DNA from: an uncultured Acetatifactor sp.
GTDB taxonomy: Bacteria; Bacillota; Clostridia; Lachnospirales; Lachnospiraceae
Length of the DNA stretch: 64,000 nt
Direction of reading: 5' to 3'
Assembly: GCA_910584375.1 (NCBI GenBank)
Contig: CAJUAH010000023.1
Location: 4,550 to 68,549, forward strand
Below are positions 25,889 to 34,814 of the stretch, in pieces (position 1 is the stretch's first letter; every line of letters begins with the position of its first letter). A program made the translations under genes and the position numbers. Below the pieces are notes generated by a model. That model saw nothing but the letters and a program-made list of their open reading frames with translations. It had not been told where the DNA came from and ran no database searches.

Positions 25889-27277
25889 CTACTTACCCAT
25901 ACAAAATTTGGAAAATATCTCCTGCACCAAATCATCTCCCACTTCCTCGCCCAGGATATGACCCAGTGAAACATAAGCGCCCATCAAATCAATAGAATAG
26001 AAATCCTCGGACATATGTTTTTGCAGGCCCTGTTCTACCATGGATAAACTATAGCGGGCCTCTCGTAATGCCTCTGTATGCCTTATATTTGTAATCACAG
26101 TCTCCGAGTCTTCTTTCACCGTTCCCTGGAAAAAAAGCAGTTGGATTAATTTCTTAAGCTGACTTATACCCGTACCCTCACTTGCGGAAATTCTCGCGAT
26201 TTTCAAATCTTCTCTGTCAGGAAAAAAAGAATGTATCTGTTCGTCCGACACTATCGTCGTCAGGTCAGCTTTATTGACGATTACAATCACCGGCTTTTGA
26301 CCAATAAGAGAAATAATCTCTTTTTCCCGTTGATCAGGCGGCTCGCTGCCATCTATCACAAAAAGAATCAAATCTGCTCTCTCCGCGTATTCCTTCGCTT
26401 TATCCACACCTATCTGTTCCACTATATCCTCTGTGGGACGAATTCCTGCCGTATCTACAATATGAAGAAGTATTCCGTCCAGGCTTACACTTTCCTGTAA
26501 AACATCTCTGGTAGTACCTGGCACTTGTGTCACAATTGCTCTCTCTTCTCCCATAATTGCATTGAGCAGCGAAGACTTTCCCGCATTTGGACGGCCAACG
26601 ATCACAGTCTTTATCCCCTGGCTGATAATCTTTCCATCGTTTGCGGACGCTATTAATCCGTCAATCCGTTGCATAAAGAGACCGCATTTTTCCGTCAGTC
26701 TTTTTTCATAATCATCCAGGCTGATATGTTCCGGATCGTCCAGAGCAGACTCTATAAAAGCAATCTCATAAAGAATTTGTTCTCTCAAGTCTCTTATTAC
26801 GGAAGTCAATTTTCCTGTGAGCTGATTCATGGAGGCAGAGAGCGCCAGCTCACTCTGTGAATGTATAACATCCATGACTGCCTCGGCCTGCGACAGATCA
26901 ATTCTGCCGTTTAAAAATGCTCTCCTGGTAAACTCTCCGGGTTCAGCCAATCTGGCGCCTGCGCAGAGTACCAATTGCAACACTTTCTGTAAAAGCAGTA
27001 TCCCACCATGACAGTTAATCTCCACCGTATCTTCCGTTGTATAGCTGTGAGGCGCTTTCAATAATACTACCATCACCTCATCCAGTATGGAACCTTTATC
27101 CATGATATACCCATATGAAACCGTATGACTGGCCTTGAGGGACAAAGTTTTCTTTCCGCGGGAATTACAAAAAATACGATCCGCTATAGATATGGCTTCC
27201 GGGCCGGATATTCGTACAATCCCTATTCCCGCGTCAGATAATGCCGTAGCAATAGCCGCTATTGTATCTGTTTTCAT
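25889..27277 (-). CDS. mnmE: tRNA modification GTPase MnmE
   Basis: 462 aa from the ATG (MKTDTIAAIATALSDAGIGI); a GTG four codons earlier is possible but too near the GGG. The N-terminal folate-binding domain is residues ~1-120. The inserted G domain has G1 VGRPNAGKSSLLNAI, the G3 DTAGIRPTED and G4 VNKADL. The protein ends in the catalytic CxGK motif (CMGK). It acts with MnmG in cmnm5U34 synthesis. It is followed 21 bp later by mnmG. Confidence 0.97.
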   Translation of the reverse strand: MKTDTIAAIATALSDAGIGIVRISGPEAISIADRIFCNSRGKKTLSLKASHTVSYGYIMDKGSILDEVMVVLLKAPHSYTTEDTVEINCHGGILLLQKVLQLVLCAGARLAEPGEFTRRAFLNGRIDLSQAEAVMDVIHSQSELALSASMNQLTGKLTSVIRDLREQILYEIAFIESALDDPEHISLDDYEKRLTEKCGLFMQRIDGLIASANDGKIISQGIKTVIVGRPNAGKSSLLNAIMGEERAIVTQVPGTTRDVLQESVSLDGILLHIVDTAGIRPTEDIVEQIGVDKAKEYAERADLILFVIDGSEPPDQREKEIISLIGQKPVIVIVNKADLTTIVSDEQIHSFFPDREDLKIARISASEGTGISQLKKLIQLLFFQGTVKEDSETVITNIRHTEALREARYSLSMVEQGLQKHMSEDFYSIDLMGAYVSLGHILGEEVGDDLVQEIFSKFCMGK

Positions 27278-27339
27278 CTTTCTTATCACCCTTTTATAAA
27301 GAATACCGAATGTATCTCTACATTCGGTATCTCAGTCAC

Positions 27340-27969
27340 TTATGAATTGCGTTTAAGAGTAACCACTACTCTTCTGAAGGGTTCATCTCCTTCACTGTGA
27401 GTCGTCACATATTTATCATTCTGTAAAGCGGAATGAATGATACGCCTCTCATAGGGATTCATGGGCTCCAAAGATACAGGTCTTTTATTTCTCTTTACCT
27501 TGTACGCAATATTTTTGGCAAGATTTTCAAGGGTCTCTTTTCTTCTCTCTCTGTAATTTTCAGTGTCTACCTTGACACGGATATATTCGTCCGTACCCTT
27601 GTTTACCACCAGAGAGACCAGGTATTGCAGAGAATCTAATGTCTGTCCTCTCTTACCAATCAGGACGCCCATATCGTCGCCGTTTAATTCCACATCCAGG
27701 GACCTCTCCGCCTCATCATACTGCACATCTACTGTAACGATCATATTCATAGCGGCAAACACATCTTTTAAAAAGTTTCCGGCATCGTCTTCCACAGAAC
27801 ATTTTACACAGGCTTTGATAACTGCCGGCTTGGCTCCTATACCCAAAAATCCGGCGGAACCTTCCTCCAGTACATCGTATTGCAGTCTGTCACTGGCGAC
27901 GCCCAGTTTCTGACAGGCCTCAATAACCGCATCATTTACCGTTTTTGCCGATACTTCAATGTATTCCAT
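27340..27969 (-). CDS. jag: RNA-binding protein Jag/KhpB
   Basis: 209 aa. The Jag_N domain is residues ~1-50 (SAKTVNDAVIEACQKLGV ... GSAGFLGIG). It is followed by a KH domain with GVLIGKRGQTLDSLQYLV and a C-terminal R3H domain (MNPYERRIIHSALQ). In relatives it binds RNA with KhpA and affects cell elongation and division. It lies 18 bp after yidC, the conserved rpmH-rnpA-yidD-yidC-jag order. Confidence 0.94.
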   Translation of the reverse strand: MEYIEVSAKTVNDAVIEACQKLGVASDRLQYDVLEEGSAGFLGIGAKPAVIKACVKCSVEDDAGNFLKDVFAAMNMIVTVDVQYDEAERSLDVELNGDDMGVLIGKRGQTLDSLQYLVSLVVNKGTDEYIRVKVDTENYRERRKETLENLAKNIAYKVKRNKRPVSLEPMNPYERRIIHSALQNDKYVTTHSEGDEPFRRVVVTLKRNS

Positions 27970-27987
27970 AATTTAACCCTCCCTATG

Positions 27988-29358
27988 CTATTTGTTATTT
28001 CTTTCATTATATTCCTTTACCAGATTTGCTTTAGCCGCTATACTTCCCGAATTGGATTTACCGCCATTGCCCGTATTGACTGTTTTCTTATCCCCGCCGT
28101 CTCCGGAACCAGTATTTAAACTTGCCTTTCCGGCAATACTCTTTGTATTCATACTGGCATAGGTATTCAATATTTCCTGTTGCTTTTGCAACTTTTCCAT
28201 CTTTTTAGCGCTCTTAACTGAATTCTTTTTAATTATATCATCAAAACTCATCTTGTCCAACTGTTTATTGATTATAATCATCAGAATCGTTCTGACCACC
28301 GCGCTGGCAATCCAGTACAAACCCAAACCGGAAGGTAATGTGAAACAGAACCATGCGGAAAAAACAGGCATGACCATATTCATCATTTTCATGGAGGAGG
28401 CCATACTGTTTGCCTCCGCATTTTTATTCTCCGGCTGCGGCATCAGTTTTATACTGATCAATTGTGTTACGGCAGACAGAACAGGTATCATGATTGCGCC
28501 AATCAACAGACCCCAGGCTCCAATGCTGTAAGCGTTGGATATAATATGCTGAGGAGAATTAGCGATATTCAGACCAAGGAAATTATTATAAGTATCCAAC
28601 AGGCCCCTGGTAGTATCATTGCTTAAAATTAACTGTCCGTTATAGGTAAGCTCAGCTAAGTCATAATGTTTTGAAACTATCGCCATATCGCTGGTTGACA
28701 ATTTGTTCAGAACATCTATAAGACTGTTGACAGCTTTATCGCCAGCCCCTTCCACATTCAAATATCTGCCATACATGGAAACCGTATTTTTAATAGTCTG
28801 CGTTATATGTGTGTTCGCATTTGTATATATATGTTTTCCAAGCGCAGAGACTGTCCTTTTTACTTCATTATTTAATAAAAAGGCAGCGCCATCCGTACTC
28901 ATAATACGGTCTGCCAATATGCGGAACGTATCGCCGATCTTACCGACATAGGCCGGTATGGCATATATTACCCTGTACAGAGCAAGCAATATGGGCATCT
29001 GTATCAACAATTGAACGCAACTGCCGGAAGCGGATACCCCGTATTTTGCATATACGGCCTGTATTTCCTGATTCTGTGCCATTGCAGATTCGTTATCTTT
29101 TTTATTCTTATATTTTTCCTGAATAGCCTGTATCTCCGGCTGCATCTTATTGGAAAGTTTTGAGAATTTCTGCTGTTTGATTGTCAAAGGCAACATGAGC
29201 AGATTGACTACCACCGTAAAAAGGATGATTGCCAATCCGATATTAGGAATGCCTATAAAATCAATCACATTGAAGATACCTTCCATGATCAGACCCAGCA
29301 GCCTGGCAACCCAACCTATAAGGAAAGTATCATCCTTGGTCAATAATATTACGTTCAT
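27988..29358 (-). CDS. yidC: Membrane protein insertase YidC/Oxa1
   Basis: 456 aa, long for a Gram-positive YidC because of an insertion between transmembrane segments (~residues 150-270) that is probably extracellular. The core segments are visible: ILFTVVVNLLMLPLTIKQQK with the conserved transmembrane start, QLLIQMPILLALYRVIY, and near the C-terminus WFCFTLPSGLGLYWIASAVV. The C-terminus is rich in Lys, Gly and Asn. It inserts proteins into the cytoplasmic membrane with or without SecYEG. No lipobox is visible, although many Bacillota YidC proteins are lipoproteins. Confidence 0.94.
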   Translation of the reverse strand: MNVILLTKDDTFLIGWVARLLGLIMEGIFNVIDFIGIPNIGLAIILFTVVVNLLMLPLTIKQQKFSKLSNKMQPEIQAIQEKYKNKKDNESAMAQNQEIQAVYAKYGVSASGSCVQLLIQMPILLALYRVIYAIPAYVGKIGDTFRILADRIMSTDGAAFLLNNEVKRTVSALGKHIYTNANTHITQTIKNTVSMYGRYLNVEGAGDKAVNSLIDVLNKLSTSDMAIVSKHYDLAELTYNGQLILSNDTTRGLLDTYNNFLGLNIANSPQHIISNAYSIGAWGLLIGAIMIPVLSAVTQLISIKLMPQPENKNAEANSMASSMKMMNMVMPVFSAWFCFTLPSGLGLYWIASAVVRTILMIIINKQLDKMSFDDIIKKNSVKSAKKMEKLQKQQEILNTYASMNTKSIAGKASLNTGSGDGGDKKTVNTGNGGKSNSGSIAAKANLVKEYNERNNK

Positions 29359-29396
29359 CTTTACCTCATTTCCTATAAAGATCTGTACCAGAAATA

Positions 29397-29606
29397 TCAG
29401 GGAACAGGATCATAACCTCCCTTTGAAAAAGGATTGCAGCGGAGTATCCTCCACAACGCCAAAAAAGATCCCTTGAAAGCACCGTATTTCATAACAGCCT
29501 CAAGGCCGTACTGGGAACAGGTAGGCACATAGGGACATTTTGTACGTTTCATAGGAGAAATATATTTCTGGTAAAATCTTATAAGCGCAACTATAATTTT
29601 TTTCAT
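29397..29606 (-). CDS. yidD: Membrane protein insertion efficiency factor YidD
   Basis: 69 aa from MKKIIVALIRFYQKYISP. The family core CPYVPTCSQYGLEAVMKYG and WRILRCNPFSKGGYDPVP is intact. It is a small amphipathic protein that aids YidC-dependent insertion. No clear ribosome binding site precedes this ATG. A TTG 15 nt earlier overlaps the rnpA stop, so translation is probably coupled to rnpA either way. It ends 38 bp before yidC. Confidence 0.92.
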   Translation of the reverse strand: MKKIIVALIRFYQKYISPMKRTKCPYVPTCSQYGLEAVMKYGAFKGSFLALWRILRCNPFSKGGYDPVP

Positions 29607-29617
29607 ATTATTCAAAA

Positions 29618-29971
29618 TCAATCAAAATACAAACAGACCTTAATCAATTTATGGAGTTTTGCCAAATGTAAAAGAGCGCTCTCCACTTCACAGTAGCCCA
29701 CACCGGCTGCGTTAGGTCTTGCGACGATTACCATATCCAAACCACTATTGAATATGTTTTCATGTAATCGGTAACTTTCTCTTACCAGCCTTGTAACACG
29801 ATGCCTTACAACGCTGTTGCCGACTTTCCTGCTGACGCTGATTCCAATCCGGTTCCTATCCGTGCCATTTTCCTTAACATACATGATCAGATATTTATTT
29901 GCATAGGATCTGCCGTTTTTATATACAAACTGGAACTGCGTATATTTTTTTAGCGACTCTGAAAATTTCAT
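29618..29971 (-). CDS. rnpA: Ribonuclease P protein component
   Basis: 117 aa, normal length. The RNR signature is RNRIGISVSRKVGNSVVRHR (~residues 45-65), followed by RLVRESYRL. It binds the RNase P RNA and helps remove the 5' leaders of pre-tRNAs. It lies downstream of rpmH, separated from it by an intrinsic terminator that probably lowers its expression relative to L34. Confidence 0.95.
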   Translation of the reverse strand: MKFSESLKKYTQFQFVYKNGRSYANKYLIMYVKENGTDRNRIGISVSRKVGNSVVRHRVTRLVRESYRLHENIFNSGLDMVIVARPNAAGVGYCEVESALLHLAKLHKLIKVCLYFD

Positions 29972-29993
29972 ATAATATCCTGTCCTCTTTTTT

Positions 29994-30024
29994 CAGAGAA
30001 AAAAAGGTCACATTGCTGTGACCT
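29994..30024 (-). terminator. Terminator/attenuator between rpmH and rnpA
   Basis: On the minus strand the 8-bp stem AGGTCACA/TGTGACCT with loop GCAA begins at the rpmH stop codon and is followed by seven T residues. It is an intrinsic terminator that probably lets only part of the transcription pass into rnpA-yidD-yidC. Confidence 0.8.
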
Positions 30025-30157
30025 ATGCTGATAATTTCTTTCTTCCCTTTGCACGTCTCGCCGCCAGAACTTTTCTACCGCCGGGAGTACTCATTCTCGC
30101 TCTGAAACCGTGAACCCTGAATCTGGATCTCTTCTTAGGCTGAAATGTCATCTTCAT
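30023..30157 (-). CDS. rpmH: 50S ribosomal protein L34
   Basis: 44 aa, the universal length. It reads MKMTFQPKKRSRFRVHGF, continues FRARMSTPGGRKVLAARR and ends in KGRKKLSA. It is highly basic and part of the large ribosomal subunit. AAGGAGG precedes the ATG. A strong promoter lies at 30231-30259. It is the first gene of the leftward cluster and divergent from dnaA. Confidence 0.97.
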   Translation of the reverse strand: MKMTFQPKKRSRFRVHGFRARMSTPGGRKVLAARRAKGRKKLSA

Positions 30158-30230
30158 ACAAACGCACCTCCTTCTCTGACCTTAATTTATAATAAGGTTG
30201 TATTAATCTCCTGCGGAAAATAGCATATTG

Positions 30231-30259
30231 ATTGTATAAGAAAAGTGCCGCAATGTCAA
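30231..30259 (-). promoter_or_regulatory. rpmH promoter
   Basis: On the minus strand: -35 TTGACA (30254-30259, perfect), spacer 17 bp, -10 TACAAT (30231-30236). Confidence 0.85.
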
Positions 30260-30300
30260 GTAAATATCGGATTTTTTTCTTTTATTTTTAGAAACAATCC

Positions 30301-30595
30301 CGTAAAAAAAATTTTTTTTGAGTTATCCACAGCTATATACACAGATTTTTATGAACACACAGTTATCCACATACTGTTGATAATTTGTGGATAACTATTT
30401 CCATTAATCACTACATCTTGTTTTTTACGATATAATATGGATCAAGATAATGTATTTAAACCGACTTTCAAGTATCCACAAATTATACAATCTATACACA
30501 GCACTGTCCACATTTCAATTTATATATACCACTTATACCCCGTTTTATCAACAGGATGTGGATAACTTTATTCCGTATTTGTTCAAAACTAACAT
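30301..30595. other. Origin of replication oriC, part upstream of dnaA
   Basis: Perfect DnaA boxes (TTATCCACA or its complement) lie at 30323-30331, 30363-30371, 30386-30394 (reverse) and 30557-30565 (reverse). Near matches include GTATCCACA at 30472-30480. The flanks are very AT-rich. This is the DnaA-box cluster between rpmH and dnaA, equivalent to the incA/incB clusters of Bacillus subtilis. The boxes overlap the dnaA promoter region, which suggests autoregulation. Confidence 0.9.
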
Positions 30596-30624
30596 TTGAA
30601 ATATTTCCGACTTTATATTAATAT
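30596..30624 (+). promoter_or_regulatory. Candidate dnaA promoter
   Basis: -35 TTGAAA (30596-30601), spacer 17 bp, -10 TAATAT (30619-30624), about 55 bp before the dnaA start. Confidence 0.5.
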
Positions 30625-30677
30625 AGGGTTGTAGGCTCGTTTTTAAAGAGCAGAAATGGAAATTGAAAGGGAAAGAA

Positions 30678-32033
30678 ATGGATAACATTAAGGAAAATTG
30701 GGAAGAGATAAAAGATATTGTCAGAAGAGAATACAATCTGTCGAGTATTTCTTTTTCTACCTGGGTAGAGCCTCTAAAAATCTATAATATAGAAAACGAT
30801 GTGGTATACATCATCATTCCGTCGGACCAATCCCAGGCTCTGAGCTATATTTCCAGTAAATATAAGAGCTTTTTTCAGGTTACGATCTCCGAGAAGTATG
30901 ACCACATATATCAGGTAGAATTTATCCTGGAATCGGATATCCCTTCCAGCGATCCCCTTGAAAACGATCCTGCCTATTACAATGAGACAGGCAGCGTGAA
31001 CGCGTCTCTGAATCCGAAATACAAATTTGACACATTTGTGGTGGGGAGCAACAATAAATTTGCCCACTCCGCCTCTCTGGCCGTGGCGGAATCTCCGGGA
31101 AAGACTTACAATCCCCTGTATCTCTACGGAGGCGCCGGTCTGGGGAAAACACATCTGATGCATTCCATCGGACATTTTATACTGGAACAAAAACCCAATA
31201 CAAAAGTTCTGTATGTAACCAGTGAAGAATTTACCAACGAAGTAATCGAATCCATCCGAAACGGCAGCGCCTCCGTTATGACCAGACTCCGTGAAAAATA
31301 CCGTACCGTAGATGTACTGATGGTAGACGACGTACAGTTTATTATAGGAAAAGAAAGTACTCAGGAAGAATTTTTTCACACTTTTAATGTATTGCATTCC
31401 GCAGGTAAACAAATCATTCTCTCCTCGGACAAGCCTCCAAAGGAGATGGAGACTCTGGAAGAAAGATTCCGTTCCCGTTTTGAGTGGGGACTGATCGCGG
31501 ACATTCAGCCCCCCGACTATGAGACCCGTGTAGCGATCCTGCGAAAAAACGCGGAAATCTACCACAGACAGATAAATGAAGAGATTCTGAATTATATCGC
31601 TACAAATATCAAATCCAATATACGGGAACTGGAAGGAGCCTTTAACAAGATCATCGCTTTTGCCAGATCCAATAAGAGGGATCTGACACTGGAAGCCGCG
31701 GAGGAAGCGCTGAAGGATGTAATCTATCCCAACAAGACCAGGGAAATCACACCCACGCTGATCATAAATACGGTTTCAGAATATTTTAATGTAAAATCGG
31801 AAGACGTAACCTCCAAAAAGAGAAATTCCGAGTTTGTTCTTCCAAGACAGGTAGCCATGTATCTGTGCCATAACATGACGGACACTTCCTATTCTTTAAT
31901 AGGAAAAGCTCTCGGCAAAAAAGATCATACCACTGTCATACACGGATGTACTAAAATAGAAGAAGAATTGAAGACAAACGAGGAACTTCAAAGTAAAATA
32001 GACGCTATAATAAAGAAAATCAATCCAAACTGA
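30678..32033 (+). CDS. dnaA: Chromosomal replication initiator DnaA
   Basis: 451 aa from the ATG at 30678; a TTG 15 nt earlier is less likely. Domain I is residues ~1-80 (LSSISFSTWVEPL), and domain II is short. Domain III AAA+ has Walker A GGAGLGKTH (~150) and Walker B VLMVDDVQF (~212). Domain IV carries the DNA-binding signature MTDTSYSLIGKALGKKDHTT (~400-420). It binds the DnaA boxes on both sides of its gene and opens the origin. It is followed by a second box cluster and dnaN. Confidence 0.98.
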   Translation: MDNIKENWEEIKDIVRREYNLSSISFSTWVEPLKIYNIENDVVYIIIPSDQSQALSYISSKYKSFFQVTISEKYDHIYQVEFILESDIPSSDPLENDPAYYNETGSVNASLNPKYKFDTFVVGSNNKFAHSASLAVAESPGKTYNPLYLYGGAGLGKTHLMHSIGHFILEQKPNTKVLYVTSEEFTNEVIESIRNGSASVMTRLREKYRTVDVLMVDDVQFIIGKESTQEEFFHTFNVLHSAGKQIILSSDKPPKEMETLEERFRSRFEWGLIADIQPPDYETRVAILRKNAEIYHRQINEEILNYIATNIKSNIRELEGAFNKIIAFARSNKRDLTLEAAEEALKDVIYPNKTREITPTLIINTVSEYFNVKSEDVTSKKRNSEFVLPRQVAMYLCHNMTDTSYSLIGKALGKKDHTTVIHGCTKIEEELKTNEELQSKIDAIIKKINPN

Positions 32034-32260
32034 TCCACAGCGGATCGTGCATTGGATGTTGATAACTCACAGAACCCAAAAACCGTTTTCAGGCATATGT
32101 GAATAAGTCTGAACTTATCCCTGATAAAAAGTTTAATTATTCACAAGATATCCATTCCCTTTTTGTCAGAAAAATAGTATAATAAAAATAGTTTTGCACA
32201 TATCAACATCTGTTAATAAGGATATTAAGAAAATAAATATAATTATTATACCTTGCGCAG
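32031..32260. other. oriC part two: dnaA-dnaN intergenic boxes and AT-rich region
   Basis: One-mismatch DnaA boxes are TGATCCACA (32031-32039), TGTTGATAA (32057-32065), TGTGAATAA (32098-32106) and TTATTCACA (32137-32145). They are followed by ~90 bp of almost pure A/T sequence (32160-32255). This matches the layout of a bipartite clostridial/Bacillus origin in which unwinding occurs between dnaA and dnaN. Confidence 0.75.
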
Positions 32261-32286
32261 GCGTGTCTGAAAGGAGTTTGTAAATC

Positions 32287-33396
32287 ATGAAACTTATATG
32301 CTCGAAGAGTAATCTGTTAAACGGCGTACAGATCGTATCAAAGGCAGTACCTAACAAAACCACCATGTCGATTCTGGAATGTATCCTGGTAGACGCCACC
32401 AAAGGTATGATCACTCTTACGGCCAACGATATGGAACTGGGTATAGAGACCACCATTGAAGGAGAAATATTGGAAAAAGGCATTATTGCTCTGGACGCAA
32501 AGATATTTTTCGAGATCGTTCGTAAGCTTCCGGATAATGATATTACGATCCAGACAGATGAAACATATAAGACAACGATTACCTGTGAGAAAGCAAAATT
32601 TAATATCATGGGAAAATCCGGGGAAGACTTTTCCTACCTGCCTGTAATAGAGAGAGAGGAAAGCATCTCCATATCTCAGTTTACTTTGAAAGAAGTGGTG
32701 AGGCAGACTATTTTTTCCATATCAGACAATGACAATAACAAGCTGATGGGCGGCGAATTGTTTGACGTAAACGGCAGGGAATTAAAAGTAGTTTCCCTGG
32801 ACGGACACCGTATTTCCATCCGTAAGATAGAACTGAAAGAAGAATACGGGCAGAGAAAAGTGGTGGTTCCCGGCAAGACTCTGAACGAGATCAGTAAAAT
32901 CCTTTCCGGCGATACCGATAAGTATGTGGATATATTCTTTACTCCTAAACATATTATATTTGAATTTGACTGTACCACAGTGGTATCCAGACTGATAGAG
33001 GGAGAGTATTTTAGAATAGAGCAGATGCTTTCCAGTGATCATGAGACAAAGATCAATATCAATAAAAAGGAATTGTTAAGTTGTATTGACCGGGCTACCC
33101 TGTTGGTCAAGGAAGGGGATAAGAAACCGATCATCATCAATATCACCGACGGCAGTATGGAATTGAAGATTAATTCTGTTCTCGGCAGTATGAATGAGGA
33201 CATCGATATTGAGAAAGAGGGTAAGGATCTGATGATAGGATTTAATCCCAAGTTTCTGATCGACGCCCTGCGTGTGATCGATGACGAGCAGGTGGATCTG
33301 TATATGGTCAATCCGAAAGCTCCCTGTCTGATAAAGGATGCGGACGAAACATATATTTATTTGATTTTGCCGGTTAATTTTACTACGGTCAATTAA
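32287..33396 (+). CDS. dnaN: DNA polymerase III beta subunit (sliding clamp)
   Basis: 369 aa, three clamp domains of normal size. It starts MKLICSKSNLLNGVQIVSKA and contains VVSLDGHRISIRK in domain 2. The C-terminus YIYLILPVNF lies near the hydrophobic partner-binding pocket. It forms a ring around DNA that tethers the polymerase. GAAAGGAG precedes the ATG. It follows oriC and is the second gene of the rightward dnaA-dnaN-yaaA-recF-gyrB-gyrA cluster. Confidence 0.97.
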   Translation: MKLICSKSNLLNGVQIVSKAVPNKTTMSILECILVDATKGMITLTANDMELGIETTIEGEILEKGIIALDAKIFFEIVRKLPDNDITIQTDETYKTTITCEKAKFNIMGKSGEDFSYLPVIEREESISISQFTLKEVVRQTIFSISDNDNNKLMGGELFDVNGRELKVVSLDGHRISIRKIELKEEYGQRKVVVPGKTLNEISKILSGDTDKYVDIFFTPKHIIFEFDCTTVVSRLIEGEYFRIEQMLSSDHETKININKKELLSCIDRATLLVKEGDKKPIIINITDGSMELKINSVLGSMNEDIDIEKEGKDLMIGFNPKFLIDALRVIDDEQVDLYMVNPKAPCLIKDADETYIYLILPVNFTTVN

Positions 33397-33424
33397 TGGG
33401 CAGGAAGATGGGATATTAGAGAAA

Positions 33425-33643
33425 ATGTTGGAATTAAAGATAAAAGACGATTTTATTAAGCTGGGACAGGCCATGAAACTGGCCGGCCTGGCGGACTCCG
33501 GCGTTGAGGCGAAACTGATGATCCAGGACGGTCAGGTATCCGTAAACGGTAACGTGGAATATCAGAGAGGGAAAAAACTTCAAAATGGAGATATATTTGC
33601 ATATGACGGGTCAGAAGTTCAGATCGTAGCCCGGGAAGTATAA
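33425..33643 (+). CDS. yaaA: S4-domain RNA-binding protein YaaA
   Basis: 72 aa. It is a single S4 domain: FIKLGQAMKLAGLADSGVEA followed by LMIQDGQVSVNGNVEYQRGK. It is conserved between dnaN and recF in Bacillota, where the relative in Bacillus subtilis is linked to ribosome maturation. It starts 28 bp after dnaN and ends 17 bp before recF. Confidence 0.9.
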   Translation: MLELKIKDDFIKLGQAMKLAGLADSGVEAKLMIQDGQVSVNGNVEYQRGKKLQNGDIFAYDGSEVQIVAREV

Positions 33644-33660
33644 GGAAAGTGGAGTGGACT

Positions 33661-34761
33661 ATGATCATAAAATCGCTGGAACTTCAGGATTATCGCAATT
33701 ATGATTCACTTAACTTAGCGTTTGACAAAGGTACGAATATCCTTTATGGTGACAATGCACAGGGAAAGACCAATATTCTGGAAGCAATCTATGTATCAGC
33801 CACTACAAAATCACATAAAGGGAGCAAGGACAGGGATATTGTTAATTTTCACAAAGAAGAAGCGCACATCCGTACTTTTCTGGAAAAGGACGGGGTAGAG
33901 ATTCGTGTGGACATGCATCTGAGAAAAAACAAATCCAAAGGAATTGCCATTGATGGACAGAAGATCAAAAAAGCCGCGGATCTGCTGGGAATCTGTAATG
34001 TCGTTTTTTTCTCCCCGGAGGATCTCAGTATCATAAAAGACGGTCCCGCGGAGCGCAGACGGTTTGTAGATATGGAGCTTTGTCAGTTGGACAGCTTTTA
34101 TCTGTACAATCTGAACCATTACAACAGGATTGTCAATCAGCGTAATAAACTTTTAAAGGATATGTATATCAATCCTGATCTCAAAGATACTTTGCATATA
34201 TGGGACGCTCAGTTAGTTTCCTTTGGCAGTAAGATTATTGAGAGACGGAAACTGTTTGTGGAACAACTCAATGATATTATATATGATATTCATAGGCGTC
34301 TTTCCGGAGGCAGAGAGGAAATAAAGATTCAATATGAGCCGGATGTGCAGATCGAAGACTTTGACAGACAGTTAAAAAGCAGTCAGGAAAAAGATATAAA
34401 GTTAAAACAAACTACAGCGGGTCCTCACAGGGATGATTTTTGTTTTTCCATACGGGATGTGGATATCCGCAAATTTGGTTCCCAGGGACAGCAGCGTACA
34501 GCGGCTCTTTCTCTGAAACTTTCGGAGATAGAGCTGGTTAAAAAGATTACGAAGGATACGCCGATTCTGTTGCTGGACGATGTTTTGTCGGAGCTTGACA
34601 GCAACCGGCAGAATTATCTGTTGAACAGTATAGGAGATATTCAGACAATTATCACATGTACAGGGTTGGAAGAATTTGTAAATAACAGATTTGAGATTGA
34701 CAGAGTATATAAAGTGACTGACGGAGTGGTGGAAAAAGCAGTCTCGGATACAGTGAATTAA
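33661..34761 (+). CDS. recF: DNA replication and repair protein RecF
   Basis: 366 aa from the ATG at 33661; GGAG lies 6 nt upstream, while the earlier GTG overlaps it. It is an SMC-like ABC ATPase: Walker A LYGDNAQGKTNILEAIY (~residues 30-46), signature FGSQGQQRTAALSLKL, Walker B PILLLDDVLSELD. It loads RecO/RecR and RecA at gaps. It lies in the conserved origin cluster upstream of gyrB. Confidence 0.96.
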   Translation: MIIKSLELQDYRNYDSLNLAFDKGTNILYGDNAQGKTNILEAIYVSATTKSHKGSKDRDIVNFHKEEAHIRTFLEKDGVEIRVDMHLRKNKSKGIAIDGQKIKKAADLLGICNVVFFSPEDLSIIKDGPAERRRFVDMELCQLDSFYLYNLNHYNRIVNQRNKLLKDMYINPDLKDTLHIWDAQLVSFGSKIIERRKLFVEQLNDIIYDIHRRLSGGREEIKIQYEPDVQIEDFDRQLKSSQEKDIKLKQTTAGPHRDDFCFSIRDVDIRKFGSQGQQRTAALSLKLSEIELVKKITKDTPILLLDDVLSELDSNRQNYLLNSIGDIQTIITCTGLEEFVNNRFEIDRVYKVTDGVVEKAVSDTVN

Positions 34762-34814
34762 AGGTGAACAACGCGGCAACGGGTATTCCCGCCATACGCA
34801 GAGAAGAGGGAATG

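Noticed and set aside
30774..31565. A 263-codon frame antisense to dnaA
   Set aside because: It is fully inside dnaA, whose family identity is certain. There is no start signal. Similar long antisense frames in gyrB (36180-36923), gyrA (38259-39236) and mutS2 (53092-53922) were rejected for the same reason.
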